DNA of 64,000 nucleotides from RGIG2000 sp045612665 (GTDB lineage: Bacteria; Bacillota; Clostridia; Oscillospirales; CAG-272). Position numbers and translations under genes: made by a program. Shown one piece after another: positions 50,737-59,123 of this stretch. Every line of letters starts with the position of its first letter. The stretch's first letter is position 1. The notes under the pieces were generated by a model. That model saw nothing but the letters and a program-made list of their open reading frames with translations, searched no databases and was not told the origin of the DNA. The stretch spans positions 40,931 through 104,930 of the forward strand of contig JAZKZO010000037.1 in assembly GCA_045612665.1 (NCBI GenBank), read 5' to 3'.

Positions 50737-52974
50737 ATGGAAAAGTTAGGAAATTCATCAAAAATTATCAAAAGAGGGTTAATAGTTATTCTTGTGTTTT
50801 TGACAATAGGTGTTTTTGTGGCTGTGAAATTGTTCAAATTACAGGTGATGGATTATAATTTTTATCAAGAAAATGTAATAGAACAGTTAACAGTTGAAAC
50901 AAACGTTAATCCATTGCGAGGAACAATTTATGATGCGAATGGCAGGGTTTTGGCGACCAATAAAACTGTATGGGTGCTGTATCTTTGCCCTAAAAATATA
51001 GGAAATCCCGAGATGATAGCTGAAAATTTGTCTAAAATTACGGGCATAGATATGGATACTATACTTGAAAAGGCCAAAAAAAGAGGTTATAAGTATCAAA
51101 TTATTCACAATTCGCTTGATAAAGACACCTCAAATAAGGTGAGAAAGTTTATAGATGAAAACGGGCTCGAAGAGGAAATAAAATTAAATGCAAGCGCTAA
51201 AAGATATTATCCGTATAATGATTTGTGCTCACACGCATTAGGGTTTGTAAATGCAGACGGAGTGGGGATTTATGGTCTTGAAAAGACGTATAATAACATA
51301 TTAGAGGGGACAAACGGCAAATACATAACCGCACAAAATGCACAAAGTGGGGATATGCCATTTCAATATGAAACATATATAGAGGATGAAAATGGATATA
51401 ATTTGGTAACAACTGTAGATACATATATTCAATATCAGCTTGAACTGGTCTTGAGAAATGCTTCAATTGAGTCAGGGGCACAAAATAGAGCCACGGGAAT
51501 TGTTATGAATCCACAAAACGGTGCAATATACGCGATGGCTACATATCCGTCATTTGATTTGAATAATCCTTATGAGCTTGATGAGTTATCTAAAAGGAAG
51601 CTGTTAGCATATGACGAATCCGCAAAAGAATATAAAAAGGAATACTTGAATTTGTTATTTTCTATGTGGAACAATAAGGCTGTAACTGAAATTTATGAGC
51701 CAGGTTCTACTTTTAAGCTGGTAACTACCTCGGTTGCGCTCCAAGAAAAGGTAGCCTCACTTGAGAGCGGATTTCATTGTAGTGGTTCGCTTAAAATTGA
51801 CGGTTATTATAGGGCAATCAGTTGTCATAAGCGCACAGGACACGGTTCAATCAATTTCGCTCAAGCTTTGCAACAGTCCTGTAATCCATCTATGATGACG
51901 TTAGCTATGCGAATTGGAAAAGCAAGCTTTTATGAGTATTTTGAAATGTTTGGATATACCAAAAAAACGGGAATTGATTTGCCATCCGAAAGTGTGGGGT
52001 ATTATCATTCTTATGATGATTTTTCAAACGTTTCCCTTGCAGTTTATTCTTTCGGTCAGACATTTAAAACAACTGCTATACAACAGCTATGTGCCGTTAC
52101 CACAATTGCTAATGGCGGATATAGAGTTACACCACATTTCTTAGATAAAATTGTGGACAACGAGGGAAACGTTATTTTTGAATATGAATGTAATAAATCG
52201 GAACAAATCGTCGATACCGAGGTTTGTAATACCATATCAAAAATTTTGAAAGAGGGTGTTGACGGCGCAGGTGGTGCAAAAAATGCTTACGTTGCTGGAT
52301 ATAGTATTGCCGCAAAGACCGGAACATCCGAAAAAAAGGATAAATATGACGAAAATGGAAACACGCCGTTTAGAGTTTCGTCTTGTGTTTCGTATGCACC
52401 GTCTGAAAATTCACAGGTTGCTGTAATTATAATAGTTGATGAGCCGACGATAGGAAGCAAATATGGAAGCGTTGTGGCAGCACCGTATGCATCTAATTTA
52501 ATGGAATTGATTTTGCCATATTTGGGCATTGAGGCAGAATATAGCGAGCTTGATGAGGAACATAAGCAGATAACAGTGGGAGATTATACGTCAAAAACTG
52601 TTGATGAAGCTATAAAAAAGCTTACAAACGATGGTATAAAGTACGAAATTATAGGTGATGGAGATACTGTCCTTTCGCAAATTCCGTTAAAGGGTAGCAA
52701 CATATATATAAAAGAAGGAAAGGTTTTACTATATACTGTTAGGGATTATCAAGAAAACATAACGTTGGAGGTGCCAAATGTTATTGGAAAGACTCCAGAG
52801 GAGGCAAATTTAATTCTTTATAATTCTGGTTTTAACATAAAAATAGAGGGAGCTATGAATTTTAGCGTGAGTCAAGGGGCTAAGATTACTTATCAGTATC
52901 CGGCTGCAGGAAGCCTTATTAGACGCGGGGAAGTTGTAACCATAAAGATTATTTACACAAACGAAAAGGAGTAA
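50737..52974 (+). CDS. Class B penicillin-binding protein with PASTA domains (SpoVD/FtsI type)
   Basis: This transpeptidase crosslinks septal or spore wall peptidoglycan. It has 745 residues: a short cytoplasmic tail, one membrane helix (about 12-33), a dimerisation domain starting at TNVNPLRGTIYDANGRVLATN, and the transpeptidase domain with nucleophile Ser324 in EPGSTFKLVT, SCN in QQSCNPSMM, and KTG in AAKTGTSEKKD. Two PASTA domains follow (about 610-670 and 675-745, EVPNVIGKTPEEANLIL). Start 50737 has GAGAGG 9 nt upstream; an ATG at 50728 overlaps it. Whether it serves division, sporulation or both is undecided. Confidence 0.92.
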   Translation: MEKLGNSSKIIKRGLIVILVFLTIGVFVAVKLFKLQVMDYNFYQENVIEQLTVETNVNPLRGTIYDANGRVLATNKTVWVLYLCPKNIGNPEMIAENLSKITGIDMDTILEKAKKRGYKYQIIHNSLDKDTSNKVRKFIDENGLEEEIKLNASAKRYYPYNDLCSHALGFVNADGVGIYGLEKTYNNILEGTNGKYITAQNAQSGDMPFQYETYIEDENGYNLVTTVDTYIQYQLELVLRNASIESGAQNRATGIVMNPQNGAIYAMATYPSFDLNNPYELDELSKRKLLAYDESAKEYKKEYLNLLFSMWNNKAVTEIYEPGSTFKLVTTSVALQEKVASLESGFHCSGSLKIDGYYRAISCHKRTGHGSINFAQALQQSCNPSMMTLAMRIGKASFYEYFEMFGYTKKTGIDLPSESVGYYHSYDDFSNVSLAVYSFGQTFKTTAIQQLCAVTTIANGGYRVTPHFLDKIVDNEGNVIFEYECNKSEQIVDTEVCNTISKILKEGVDGAGGAKNAYVAGYSIAAKTGTSEKKDKYDENGNTPFRVSSCVSYAPSENSQVAVIIIVDEPTIGSKYGSVVAAPYASNLMELILPYLGIEAEYSELDEEHKQITVGDYTSKTVDEAIKKLTNDGIKYEIIGDGDTVLSQIPLKGSNIYIKEGKVLLYTVRDYQENITLEVPNVIGKTPEEANLILYNSGFNIKIEGAMNFSVSQGAKITYQYPAAGSLIRRGEVVTIKIIYTNEKE

Positions 52975-52976
52975 AA

Positions 52977-54461
52977 ATGAGGCTTAATGAACTTTTAAAA
53001 GGTGTCAAGGTGATTTCTTCAAAGATCTCTGTTGACACTGAGATTGAAAAGCCATGCTCGGATTCTCGAAAATGCATAAAAAACAGCGTTTTTATAGCTA
53101 TAAATGGCGAAAATAGAGACGGGAATGAATATATTGATGAGGCATTAAAAAACGGGGCTATATGTATAGTTACAGACAAAAAAGACGTATATATAAAGCA
53201 CAAAAATTGTATTTTGGTTAAAAATTCAAGAAGCGCAAGCGCCTATATGTGGAGTAATTATTATAAATTTTCTTCTTTAAACATGAAAATTATAGGAATA
53301 ACCGGGACAAATGGAAAAACCTCGTGTGCATATTTTTTATACAACATTTTGAAAAAAGCCCATAAGAAAGTAGGGTTAATTTCAACCATAGAGTGTTTAA
53401 TAAACGATAAAAGGTTGGATATAAACGGTGGCGGAGAGGTGCTCGATATAGCTTCGGCAATGACCACTCCCGATCCTGAGATTTTATATTATATCTTTTC
53501 GAAAATGAGAGAGAACGCCATTGAGTTTGTAGTTATGGAGGTGTCTTCACACGCCTTAGAACTACGCAAGGTAGAACCGATAGATTTTTCGTGTGCCATT
53601 TTCACTAATTTATCATCTGAGCATCTTGATTTTCATAAAAATATGGAGTCTTATTTCAATTCAAAGAAAAGGCTTTTTGAAAAGAGTAGCGTGGCAATAG
53701 TAAATACGGATGACGAGTACGGAAAACAACTTTTGGCGGGGGGAGTGTGCGATTTTTGCACTGTTTCTAGCCTTTTACAAGGAGATTTTTGTATTGAAAA
53801 GGCAGATGCATCAATGAAAGGAACGAGGTATTTGTTAAAATATGCTCAAAAGGAAGTAGAGGTTTATACAAAAATAATTGGAAAATATAACATATTCAAT
53901 TCTGCACTTGCATTTGCATGCGCTACGATTCTCGGAATAAAAGAAAACGATGCTTTGAAAGGTATAGCTTCCTTGAATTGCATTCCTGGAAGAATGGAAA
54001 GTTTAGGAGAAGGTGTTTTTGTTGATTACGCACACACTCCTAAGGCTTTTGAAAATGTTTTGGGGTCTTTAAGAGATTTTGCCCACCACGGGCGAATTAT
54101 AGCTCTTTTTGGGTGTGGGGGAGATAGAGACAAGTCGAAGCGCCCTGAAATGGGAAAAATAGCATCAAAATTGGCTGACAAGGTTATTATTACCTCTGAT
54201 AATTCTAGAACGGAAAACAAAATGGACATAATATCGGACATTGTGAGTGGTATAGAAGGCGAAAACTTTGAGATTGTTCTAAACAGGAGAGATGCGATTA
54301 AACGTGCTTTAGAAATCAAAAAAGAGAAAGATATAGTTCTTTTACTTGGAAAAGGACACGAAAAATATGAAATTGACTCCGAAGGAAAGCATTATTTTTC
54401 TGAAAAGGATATAGTCCGAGAGGTGTTGTATGATAAAAATAACCCCTATAACCACATATGA
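52977..54461 (+). CDS. murE: UDP-MurNAc-tripeptide synthetase
   Basis: MurE adds the third stem residue to UDP-MurNAc-L-Ala-D-Glu. It has 494 residues. ATP P-loop IIGITGTNGKTSCAYFL (about 105), MEVSSHALEL (about 188), VDYAHTPKAFENVL (about 350), GCGGDRDKSKRPEMGKIAS (about 380). The amino-acid selectivity motif, usually DNPR for meso-diaminopimelate, reads D408-N-S410-R-T-E413. A serine replaces the proline, so the added residue is probably DAP but not certain. It starts 2 nt after the PBP stop and overlaps murF by 32 nt. Confidence 0.95.
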   Translation: MRLNELLKGVKVISSKISVDTEIEKPCSDSRKCIKNSVFIAINGENRDGNEYIDEALKNGAICIVTDKKDVYIKHKNCILVKNSRSASAYMWSNYYKFSSLNMKIIGITGTNGKTSCAYFLYNILKKAHKKVGLISTIECLINDKRLDINGGGEVLDIASAMTTPDPEILYYIFSKMRENAIEFVVMEVSSHALELRKVEPIDFSCAIFTNLSSEHLDFHKNMESYFNSKKRLFEKSSVAIVNTDDEYGKQLLAGGVCDFCTVSSLLQGDFCIEKADASMKGTRYLLKYAQKEVEVYTKIIGKYNIFNSALAFACATILGIKENDALKGIASLNCIPGRMESLGEGVFVDYAHTPKAFENVLGSLRDFAHHGRIIALFGCGGDRDKSKRPEMGKIASKLADKVIITSDNSRTENKMDIISDIVSGIEGENFEIVLNRRDAIKRALEIKKEKDIVLLLGKGHEKYEIDSEGKHYFSEKDIVREVLYDKNNPYNHI

Positions 54462-55779
54462 AATCGCCGATTTTTTAAACGCCGAGAGACCAAGAGATAA
54501 CGTGTTGATAAAAGAGCTTTCTATTGACACGAGAGAAAAATTCGGAGAAAGCACCTGCTTTATAGCTTTAGATGGAGAAAATTTTTCAGGCGTTGATTTT
54601 ATTGGTGATGCGATTGAAAAAGGGGCAAAATGTGTTATATCTAACTTTAAAAAAGTGGATGATGTGTCGATAATTTGTACTTTTGACACGAAAAAAGCCT
54701 TGCTATCTCTTGCATCGAGAGAAATAAAAAATACGAAAATAATAGCTGTGACAGGCAGTGTGGGAAAAACCACTGTAAAGGAAATGATAAGTTCTATTTT
54801 ATCACAACAATATAAGGTGCATTCTACTTATTTGAACCATAACAACGAAATAGGCGTAGCACAAACACTATTTTCGCTAAGTAACGAGGATTTTTGTGTT
54901 GTTGAAATGGGAATGAGAGGCTTGGGAGAAATTGACAGATTGGCAAGCGTGTGTGTGCCATACATAGGAGTAATTACAAATTGTGGCAGTGCACATATAG
55001 AAAGGCTTGGATCTAAAGAGAATATTTTTTATGCAAAATGCGAATTAATAAATTACACGACCGATTTTGTAATTGTGCCCTTTGAAGCTCGTTTTAAAAA
55101 ACTAGATTACAGCTCTTCGACTCCTTTTTTTGTTGGAGATGGTGCAGACGTGGAGCTAGGTAGAGTTGTTAAGGATAAGACGGGTATGACAATTGATATA
55201 ATGGATAATATTTGCGATAAAATTTTAAGAATCAGAGTGCCGTCCATTTTCTCTTGCGATGCTACAAATGCTTTGTTTGCATATAAGGTGGCAAAAATTT
55301 GCAACGTCAATGACGAAAATATAGTCAAAGGGTTTATGGATTTCAAAAATTGTGGCAGTAGAGGAGAAAGAATAAAAATAGGAAATTTTGAAATTGTTGA
55401 CGACACATATAACGCATCATTTGAAAGTGTTGAGCAAGGAATAAAATCCCTTATCGAATACTGTAATATCATTAATAAGGTTTCAATTTTAGTGATGGGA
55501 GATATGTTAGAAATAGGAGAGTTAACGATTGAATATCACAAAAAAATAGGAGAAATAGCTAGAAAAAACGGTGTCGATAGGTTAATTTGCTTCGGCGAGT
55601 ATTCAAAATTCGTTTGCGAGGGATATCAAGGTGGGAATTGCATTTCGTCTCGAGAGGAAATTGCTGATTTTGTTTTGAAAAACATGCCTGACAGCTCAGT
55701 TATCTTATTAAAGGCTAGCAGAGCGATGCACTTTGAAAAAATAATTGATGATTTGAAAGAGAAGTTTAATGAAAATTGA
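54430..55779 (+). CDS. murF: UDP-MurNAc-tripeptide D-alanyl-D-alanine ligase
   Basis: MurF adds D-Ala-D-Ala to give the UDP-MurNAc-pentapeptide. It has 449 residues. N-terminal SIDTREKFGESTCFIALDGENFSG, ATP P-loop IIAVTGSVGKTTVKEMIS (about 102), LNHNNEIGVAQTLF (about 135), VVEMGMRGLGEIDRLAS, DDTYNASFESVEQGI (about 319), and VLVMGDMLEIGEL-like end. GAGAGGTG lies about 6 nt before the ATG. It overlaps murE by 32 nt and mraY by 11 nt, so translation is coupled. Confidence 0.95.
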   Translation: MIKITPITTYEIADFLNAERPRDNVLIKELSIDTREKFGESTCFIALDGENFSGVDFIGDAIEKGAKCVISNFKKVDDVSIICTFDTKKALLSLASREIKNTKIIAVTGSVGKTTVKEMISSILSQQYKVHSTYLNHNNEIGVAQTLFSLSNEDFCVVEMGMRGLGEIDRLASVCVPYIGVITNCGSAHIERLGSKENIFYAKCELINYTTDFVIVPFEARFKKLDYSSSTPFFVGDGADVELGRVVKDKTGMTIDIMDNICDKILRIRVPSIFSCDATNALFAYKVAKICNVNDENIVKGFMDFKNCGSRGERIKIGNFEIVDDTYNASFESVEQGIKSLIEYCNIINKVSILVMGDMLEIGELTIEYHKKIGEIARKNGVDRLICFGEYSKFVCEGYQGGNCISSREEIADFVLKNMPDSSVILLKASRAMHFEKIIDDLKEKFNEN

Positions 55780-56770
55780 AAATTTGTTTTTAATTATCTT
55801 TTTTGTAACTTTTTTTGTTACGGTTTTGCTTTTAAGAGCTTTAATTCCTATTTTAAAATCAAAGAAAATGGGACAAAAAATTTTAGAAATAGGCCCAAGA
55901 TGGCATAAAAACAAAGAAGGAACGCCTACAATGGGTGGGATATCCTTTGTTTGTGCTTCTATAATAGCTTATATTGTTTTTTGGGCTATTTTCCACAAAA
56001 ACATTGAGATGAAATATTTTTTGTGCTCCTTAAACGTAATTCTATATGCGATTTTAAATGCCATGGTGGGAATAATTGATGATTTTGCCAAAATAAGAAA
56101 GTCTAAAAATGAAGGGCTTACACCATTAGCAAAATATACCTTTCAGTCCATAATAGCTATTCTTTTTCTAGTTTCTATGCGGTATACAGTAGGCATTTCA
56201 ACTGAGCTTTTTATTCCTTTTTTTAACATTTATGTTAATTTGGGATTTTTTTACTATATTCTTGCATATATAGCCCTTTGCGGAGTGGTCAACAGTGTCA
56301 ATTTGACCGATGGTATTGATGGGTTAGCCTCGTCTGTTACACTTAGTGTTGGCGTTTTCTTTATGATCGTCAATTTTATGATAATAAGAGATAGTAACCT
56401 CGCCTTTTTTAGCGCTATTTTGGTTGCATCGACATTAGGATTTTTGGTCTATAATTTTTATCCTGCCAAAATCTTTATGGGAGATACAGGGTCTCTATTT
56501 TTGGGTGCTTTGGTGGTTTCTATGGCTTTTTTAATTGATAATATTTTGCTCGTTTTGGTTTATGGATTCATTTTTGTTATAGAGGCAATTTCTGATATTT
56601 TACAGGTGATTTATTTTAAAGCAACAAAGGGGAAACGGCTTTTTAAGATGGCGCCTATTCATCATCATTTTGAAAAAAGCGGATTTAGTGAGGTGCAAAT
56701 AGTCGTTGCTTTTACGATAGTTAATGCTATTTTTTGCTTTTTGGCATATTTTGGGTTAGGTAATATATGA
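55769..56770 (+). CDS. mraY: Phospho-MurNAc-pentapeptide translocase
   Basis: MraY transfers phospho-MurNAc-pentapeptide to undecaprenyl phosphate, forming lipid I. It has 333 residues and about ten membrane helices. HKNKEGTPTMGGISF (about 46), the catalytic aspartates in GIIDDFAKIRKSKNEGL (about 102), NLTDGIDGLASSV (about 182), FNFYPAKIFMGDTGSLFLG-like (about 228) and APIHHHFEKSGFSE (about 295). It overlaps murF and ftsW. In most Clostridial dcw clusters murD follows; here ftsW follows directly. Confidence 0.96.
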   Translation: MKIENLFLIIFFVTFFVTVLLLRALIPILKSKKMGQKILEIGPRWHKNKEGTPTMGGISFVCASIIAYIVFWAIFHKNIEMKYFLCSLNVILYAILNAMVGIIDDFAKIRKSKNEGLTPLAKYTFQSIIAILFLVSMRYTVGISTELFIPFFNIYVNLGFFYYILAYIALCGVVNSVNLTDGIDGLASSVTLSVGVFFMIVNFMIIRDSNLAFFSAILVASTLGFLVYNFYPAKIFMGDTGSLFLGALVVSMAFLIDNILLVLVYGFIFVIEAISDILQVIYFKATKGKRLFKMAPIHHHFEKSGFSEVQIVVAFTIVNAIFCFLAYFGLGNI

Positions 56771-57948
56771 GTGATCTTTTGTATTTTGGAAAAATCAACG
56801 GAAGCAAGATAAAAGAGAAGAAAATAATTAAAAAGCGAGTTAACGGAAGGATTGACCGTGGACTTTTGGCAATTTTATTGATTTTATTATCGTTGGGAAC
56901 TTTAATGATAGCGAGCGCAAGCTATCCGTATGCAAGTCTTCATTATGGAGAAGGTGCATACTACATAAAGCGACAGCTCGTATTTTTGCTAATTGGAATT
57001 GCATCAATGATTTTTACGAGTAGACTTTCAATGGAATTTTACAAAAAAATCGCTCCCATATTTTACGGAGTGTGTATTTTGTTGCTTGTTGTGGTGCTTT
57101 TTGGTGGCTTTTCGGAAGGGGTGGCTAAAAGATGGTTGGGTATTCCGGGAACTCCACTAAGCTTTCAACCGTCCGAGCTTATGAAATTGGGTATTATTTT
57201 AATGTTATCTTGGTATGTTGATAGGAGTAGGGATAAAAATAAGACTTTTTTCAAGGAAATAATTCTACCGGGGATAATTTTGTTTTCAGCTTGTGGACTC
57301 GTTTTGCTAGAAAAGCATCTTTCCGGTACTTTGATAATAGCGTTTATTGGTATTTGTATCTTGTTTGTTTCTGGGTTGAGCGTTAAAAGAATGTCTTTAA
57401 CCTATGGAAGCACAGCGATAATTGGTGGAGTTGTTTTTTTGTTAACTAATAGCTATGCAATGAAAAGAATAGAGTCTTTTTTGAACCCAAATGCGGATGT
57501 TTTAAGCGATAAATGGCAAACGACGCAAGGGTTATACGCGATTGGATCAGGCGGGTTTTTTGGAGTTGGATTTTTGAACAGTAGACAAAAGTACAGTTAT
57601 GTATCGGAGCCCCAAAATGATTTTATTTTTACAATTTGGTGCGAGGAAATGGGTTTTTTGGGAGCTATAGCTGTAATTTTCCTCTTTATTTTGCTTTTGT
57701 GGCGTGGATACAAAATATCGATAAATGCTCCTGATGCTTTTTCTTCGCTCGTTTCCTTTGGAATTGTCGCTCAAATTGGCATTCAGTCCCTTTTAAATAT
57801 GCTAGTTGTAACTGATTTGATACCGAATACCGGAATTTCGCTACCGTTTTTCTCGTACGGTGGTAGCTCGCTTGTAATTTTACTTGCCGAAATGGGAATA
57901 TTACTGTCAGTATCAAGAATATCCAAGTTGAAAGGAGTCTGGAAATGA
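56767..57948 (+). CDS. SEDS-family glycosyltransferase FtsW/SpoVE
   Basis: This polytopic protein polymerises lipid II and acts with a class B PBP. It has 393 residues, about ten membrane helices, and a basic N-terminal tail of about 35 residues. SEDS signatures: GIPGTPLSFQPSELMKLG (about 125), YAIGSGGFFGVGFLNSRQK, EPQNDFIFTIWCEEMGFLG and TGISLPFFSYGGSSLVILL. Given the adjacent SpoVD-like PBP it may be SpoVE; sequence alone does not separate the two. Overlaps mraY and murG by 4 nt each. Confidence 0.93.
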   Translation: MSDLLYFGKINGSKIKEKKIIKKRVNGRIDRGLLAILLILLSLGTLMIASASYPYASLHYGEGAYYIKRQLVFLLIGIASMIFTSRLSMEFYKKIAPIFYGVCILLLVVVLFGGFSEGVAKRWLGIPGTPLSFQPSELMKLGIILMLSWYVDRSRDKNKTFFKEIILPGIILFSACGLVLLEKHLSGTLIIAFIGICILFVSGLSVKRMSLTYGSTAIIGGVVFLLTNSYAMKRIESFLNPNADVLSDKWQTTQGLYAIGSGGFFGVGFLNSRQKYSYVSEPQNDFIFTIWCEEMGFLGAIAVIFLFILLLWRGYKISINAPDAFSSLVSFGIVAQIGIQSLLNMLVVTDLIPNTGISLPFFSYGGSSLVILLAEMGILLSVSRISKLKGVWK

Positions 57949-59057
57949 GGGTTTTGCTATCAGGAGGAGGAACAGCGGGGCACGTCAATCCGGCATTGGC
58001 AATTGCGCAAACTATACAAAGAAATTCGCCGTCATCGGAGTTTGCTTACGTAACGACAAAAAAGGGTATAGAAAAAAGACTAGTTCCTTATAAGCAATAC
58101 GAAATTAACGTAACGGGTTTAAAAAGAAGCTTTTCTTTTTCAAATTTGAAAACTATTTTTTTAACTTTCAATGCTATATCGGAGTGCAAGAAGATAATTA
58201 AAGATTTTAATCCCGACATAATAGTTGGAACAGGTGGATATGCATGTTATCCAGTTATATATGCCGGCAAATCTCTAGGAGTTAAAACCGTTCTTCACGA
58301 ATCTAATGCATTGCCCGGCAAGGCTATTAGAATGCTTGAGGATAAGGTCGATAAAATATTTTTGAATTTTAAAGAAGCTGAAAGGTATTTCAAAAATAAA
58401 GACAAGCTGGTTTACAGTGGAAATCCTATTCGCGAGGGGTTTGGAACGCTAAATAAAGATGAGGCTAGAAGAAGATTAGGAATAAAAGAGAAGTACGTGG
58501 TACTGTGCTACGGTGGTTCGCTTGGTGCTACGGCTATCAATGAGGGCGCAATACAAGTTATTGAAAATCTTATAAAAGACGACAAAGAAATAAGGTTTGT
58601 TTGGGCGAGCGGTAAAAGAGAATACAAGGAAATGTATTATTTATTAAGAGATAAAGGCTTGGAAAAGCTTAAAAATCTCGATTTTAATGAATATATTTAC
58701 GACATGCCCGAAAAAATCGCCTCTGCTGACGTTGTAATTTGCAGAGCGGGAGCTATGAGTATCTCTGAGATGGCTTTTTCGGGAAAATGTGCTATTTTCA
58801 TACCTTCACCAAACGTTGTGGATAATCATCAATATAAAAACGCATATGCTTTAAGCTCGGCTTCTGCGGGAATTTTGATGGCGGAAAGCGAGATTTATAA
58901 TTTGACTGATACAGTAAAGGAGCTTTTGGAAGATGACGCCAAAAGACAGTCTTTTTCTAAAAGGATAAGGACGTTTTCAGTTAAGGAGTCCAATAAAATT
59001 ATTTATGAGGAAATAAGAAAACTTGTAAAGGACTCCAAAAGTTCTCGGAAAAATTAA
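57945..59057 (+). CDS. murG: UDP-GlcNAc:lipid I GlcNAc transferase
   Basis: MurG adds GlcNAc to lipid I at the inner membrane face, giving lipid II. It has 370 residues with two Rossmann-like domains: glycine-rich LLSGGGTAGHVNPALAIA (about 3), VGTGGYACYPVIYAGK (about 95), HESNALPGKAIR (about 122), VLCYGGSLGATAINE (about 187), and CRAGAMSISEMAFSGKCAIFIPSPN (about 265) with the UDP-binding loop. It overlaps ftsW by 4 nt. The cluster ends here; a new promoter starts 2 nt after the stop. Confidence 0.96.
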   Translation: MRVLLSGGGTAGHVNPALAIAQTIQRNSPSSEFAYVTTKKGIEKRLVPYKQYEINVTGLKRSFSFSNLKTIFLTFNAISECKKIIKDFNPDIIVGTGGYACYPVIYAGKSLGVKTVLHESNALPGKAIRMLEDKVDKIFLNFKEAERYFKNKDKLVYSGNPIREGFGTLNKDEARRRLGIKEKYVVLCYGGSLGATAINEGAIQVIENLIKDDKEIRFVWASGKREYKEMYYLLRDKGLEKLKNLDFNEYIYDMPEKIASADVVICRAGAMSISEMAFSGKCAIFIPSPNVVDNHQYKNAYALSSASAGILMAESEIYNLTDTVKELLEDDAKRQSFSKRIRTFSVKESNKIIYEEIRKLVKDSKSSRKN

Positions 59058-59058
59058 C

Positions 59059-59087
59059 TTGACTTGCTTTGAATCATATGATATTAT
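59059..59087 (+). promoter_or_regulatory. Sigma-A promoter of the repeat lipoprotein gene
   Basis: TTGACT (59059-59064) and TATTAT (59082-59087) are 17 nt apart, 36 nt before the start. Confidence 0.75.
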
Positions 59088-59123
59088 ATTAGTATCAAGA
59101 AATATTAAAAAGGATATGAGAAA

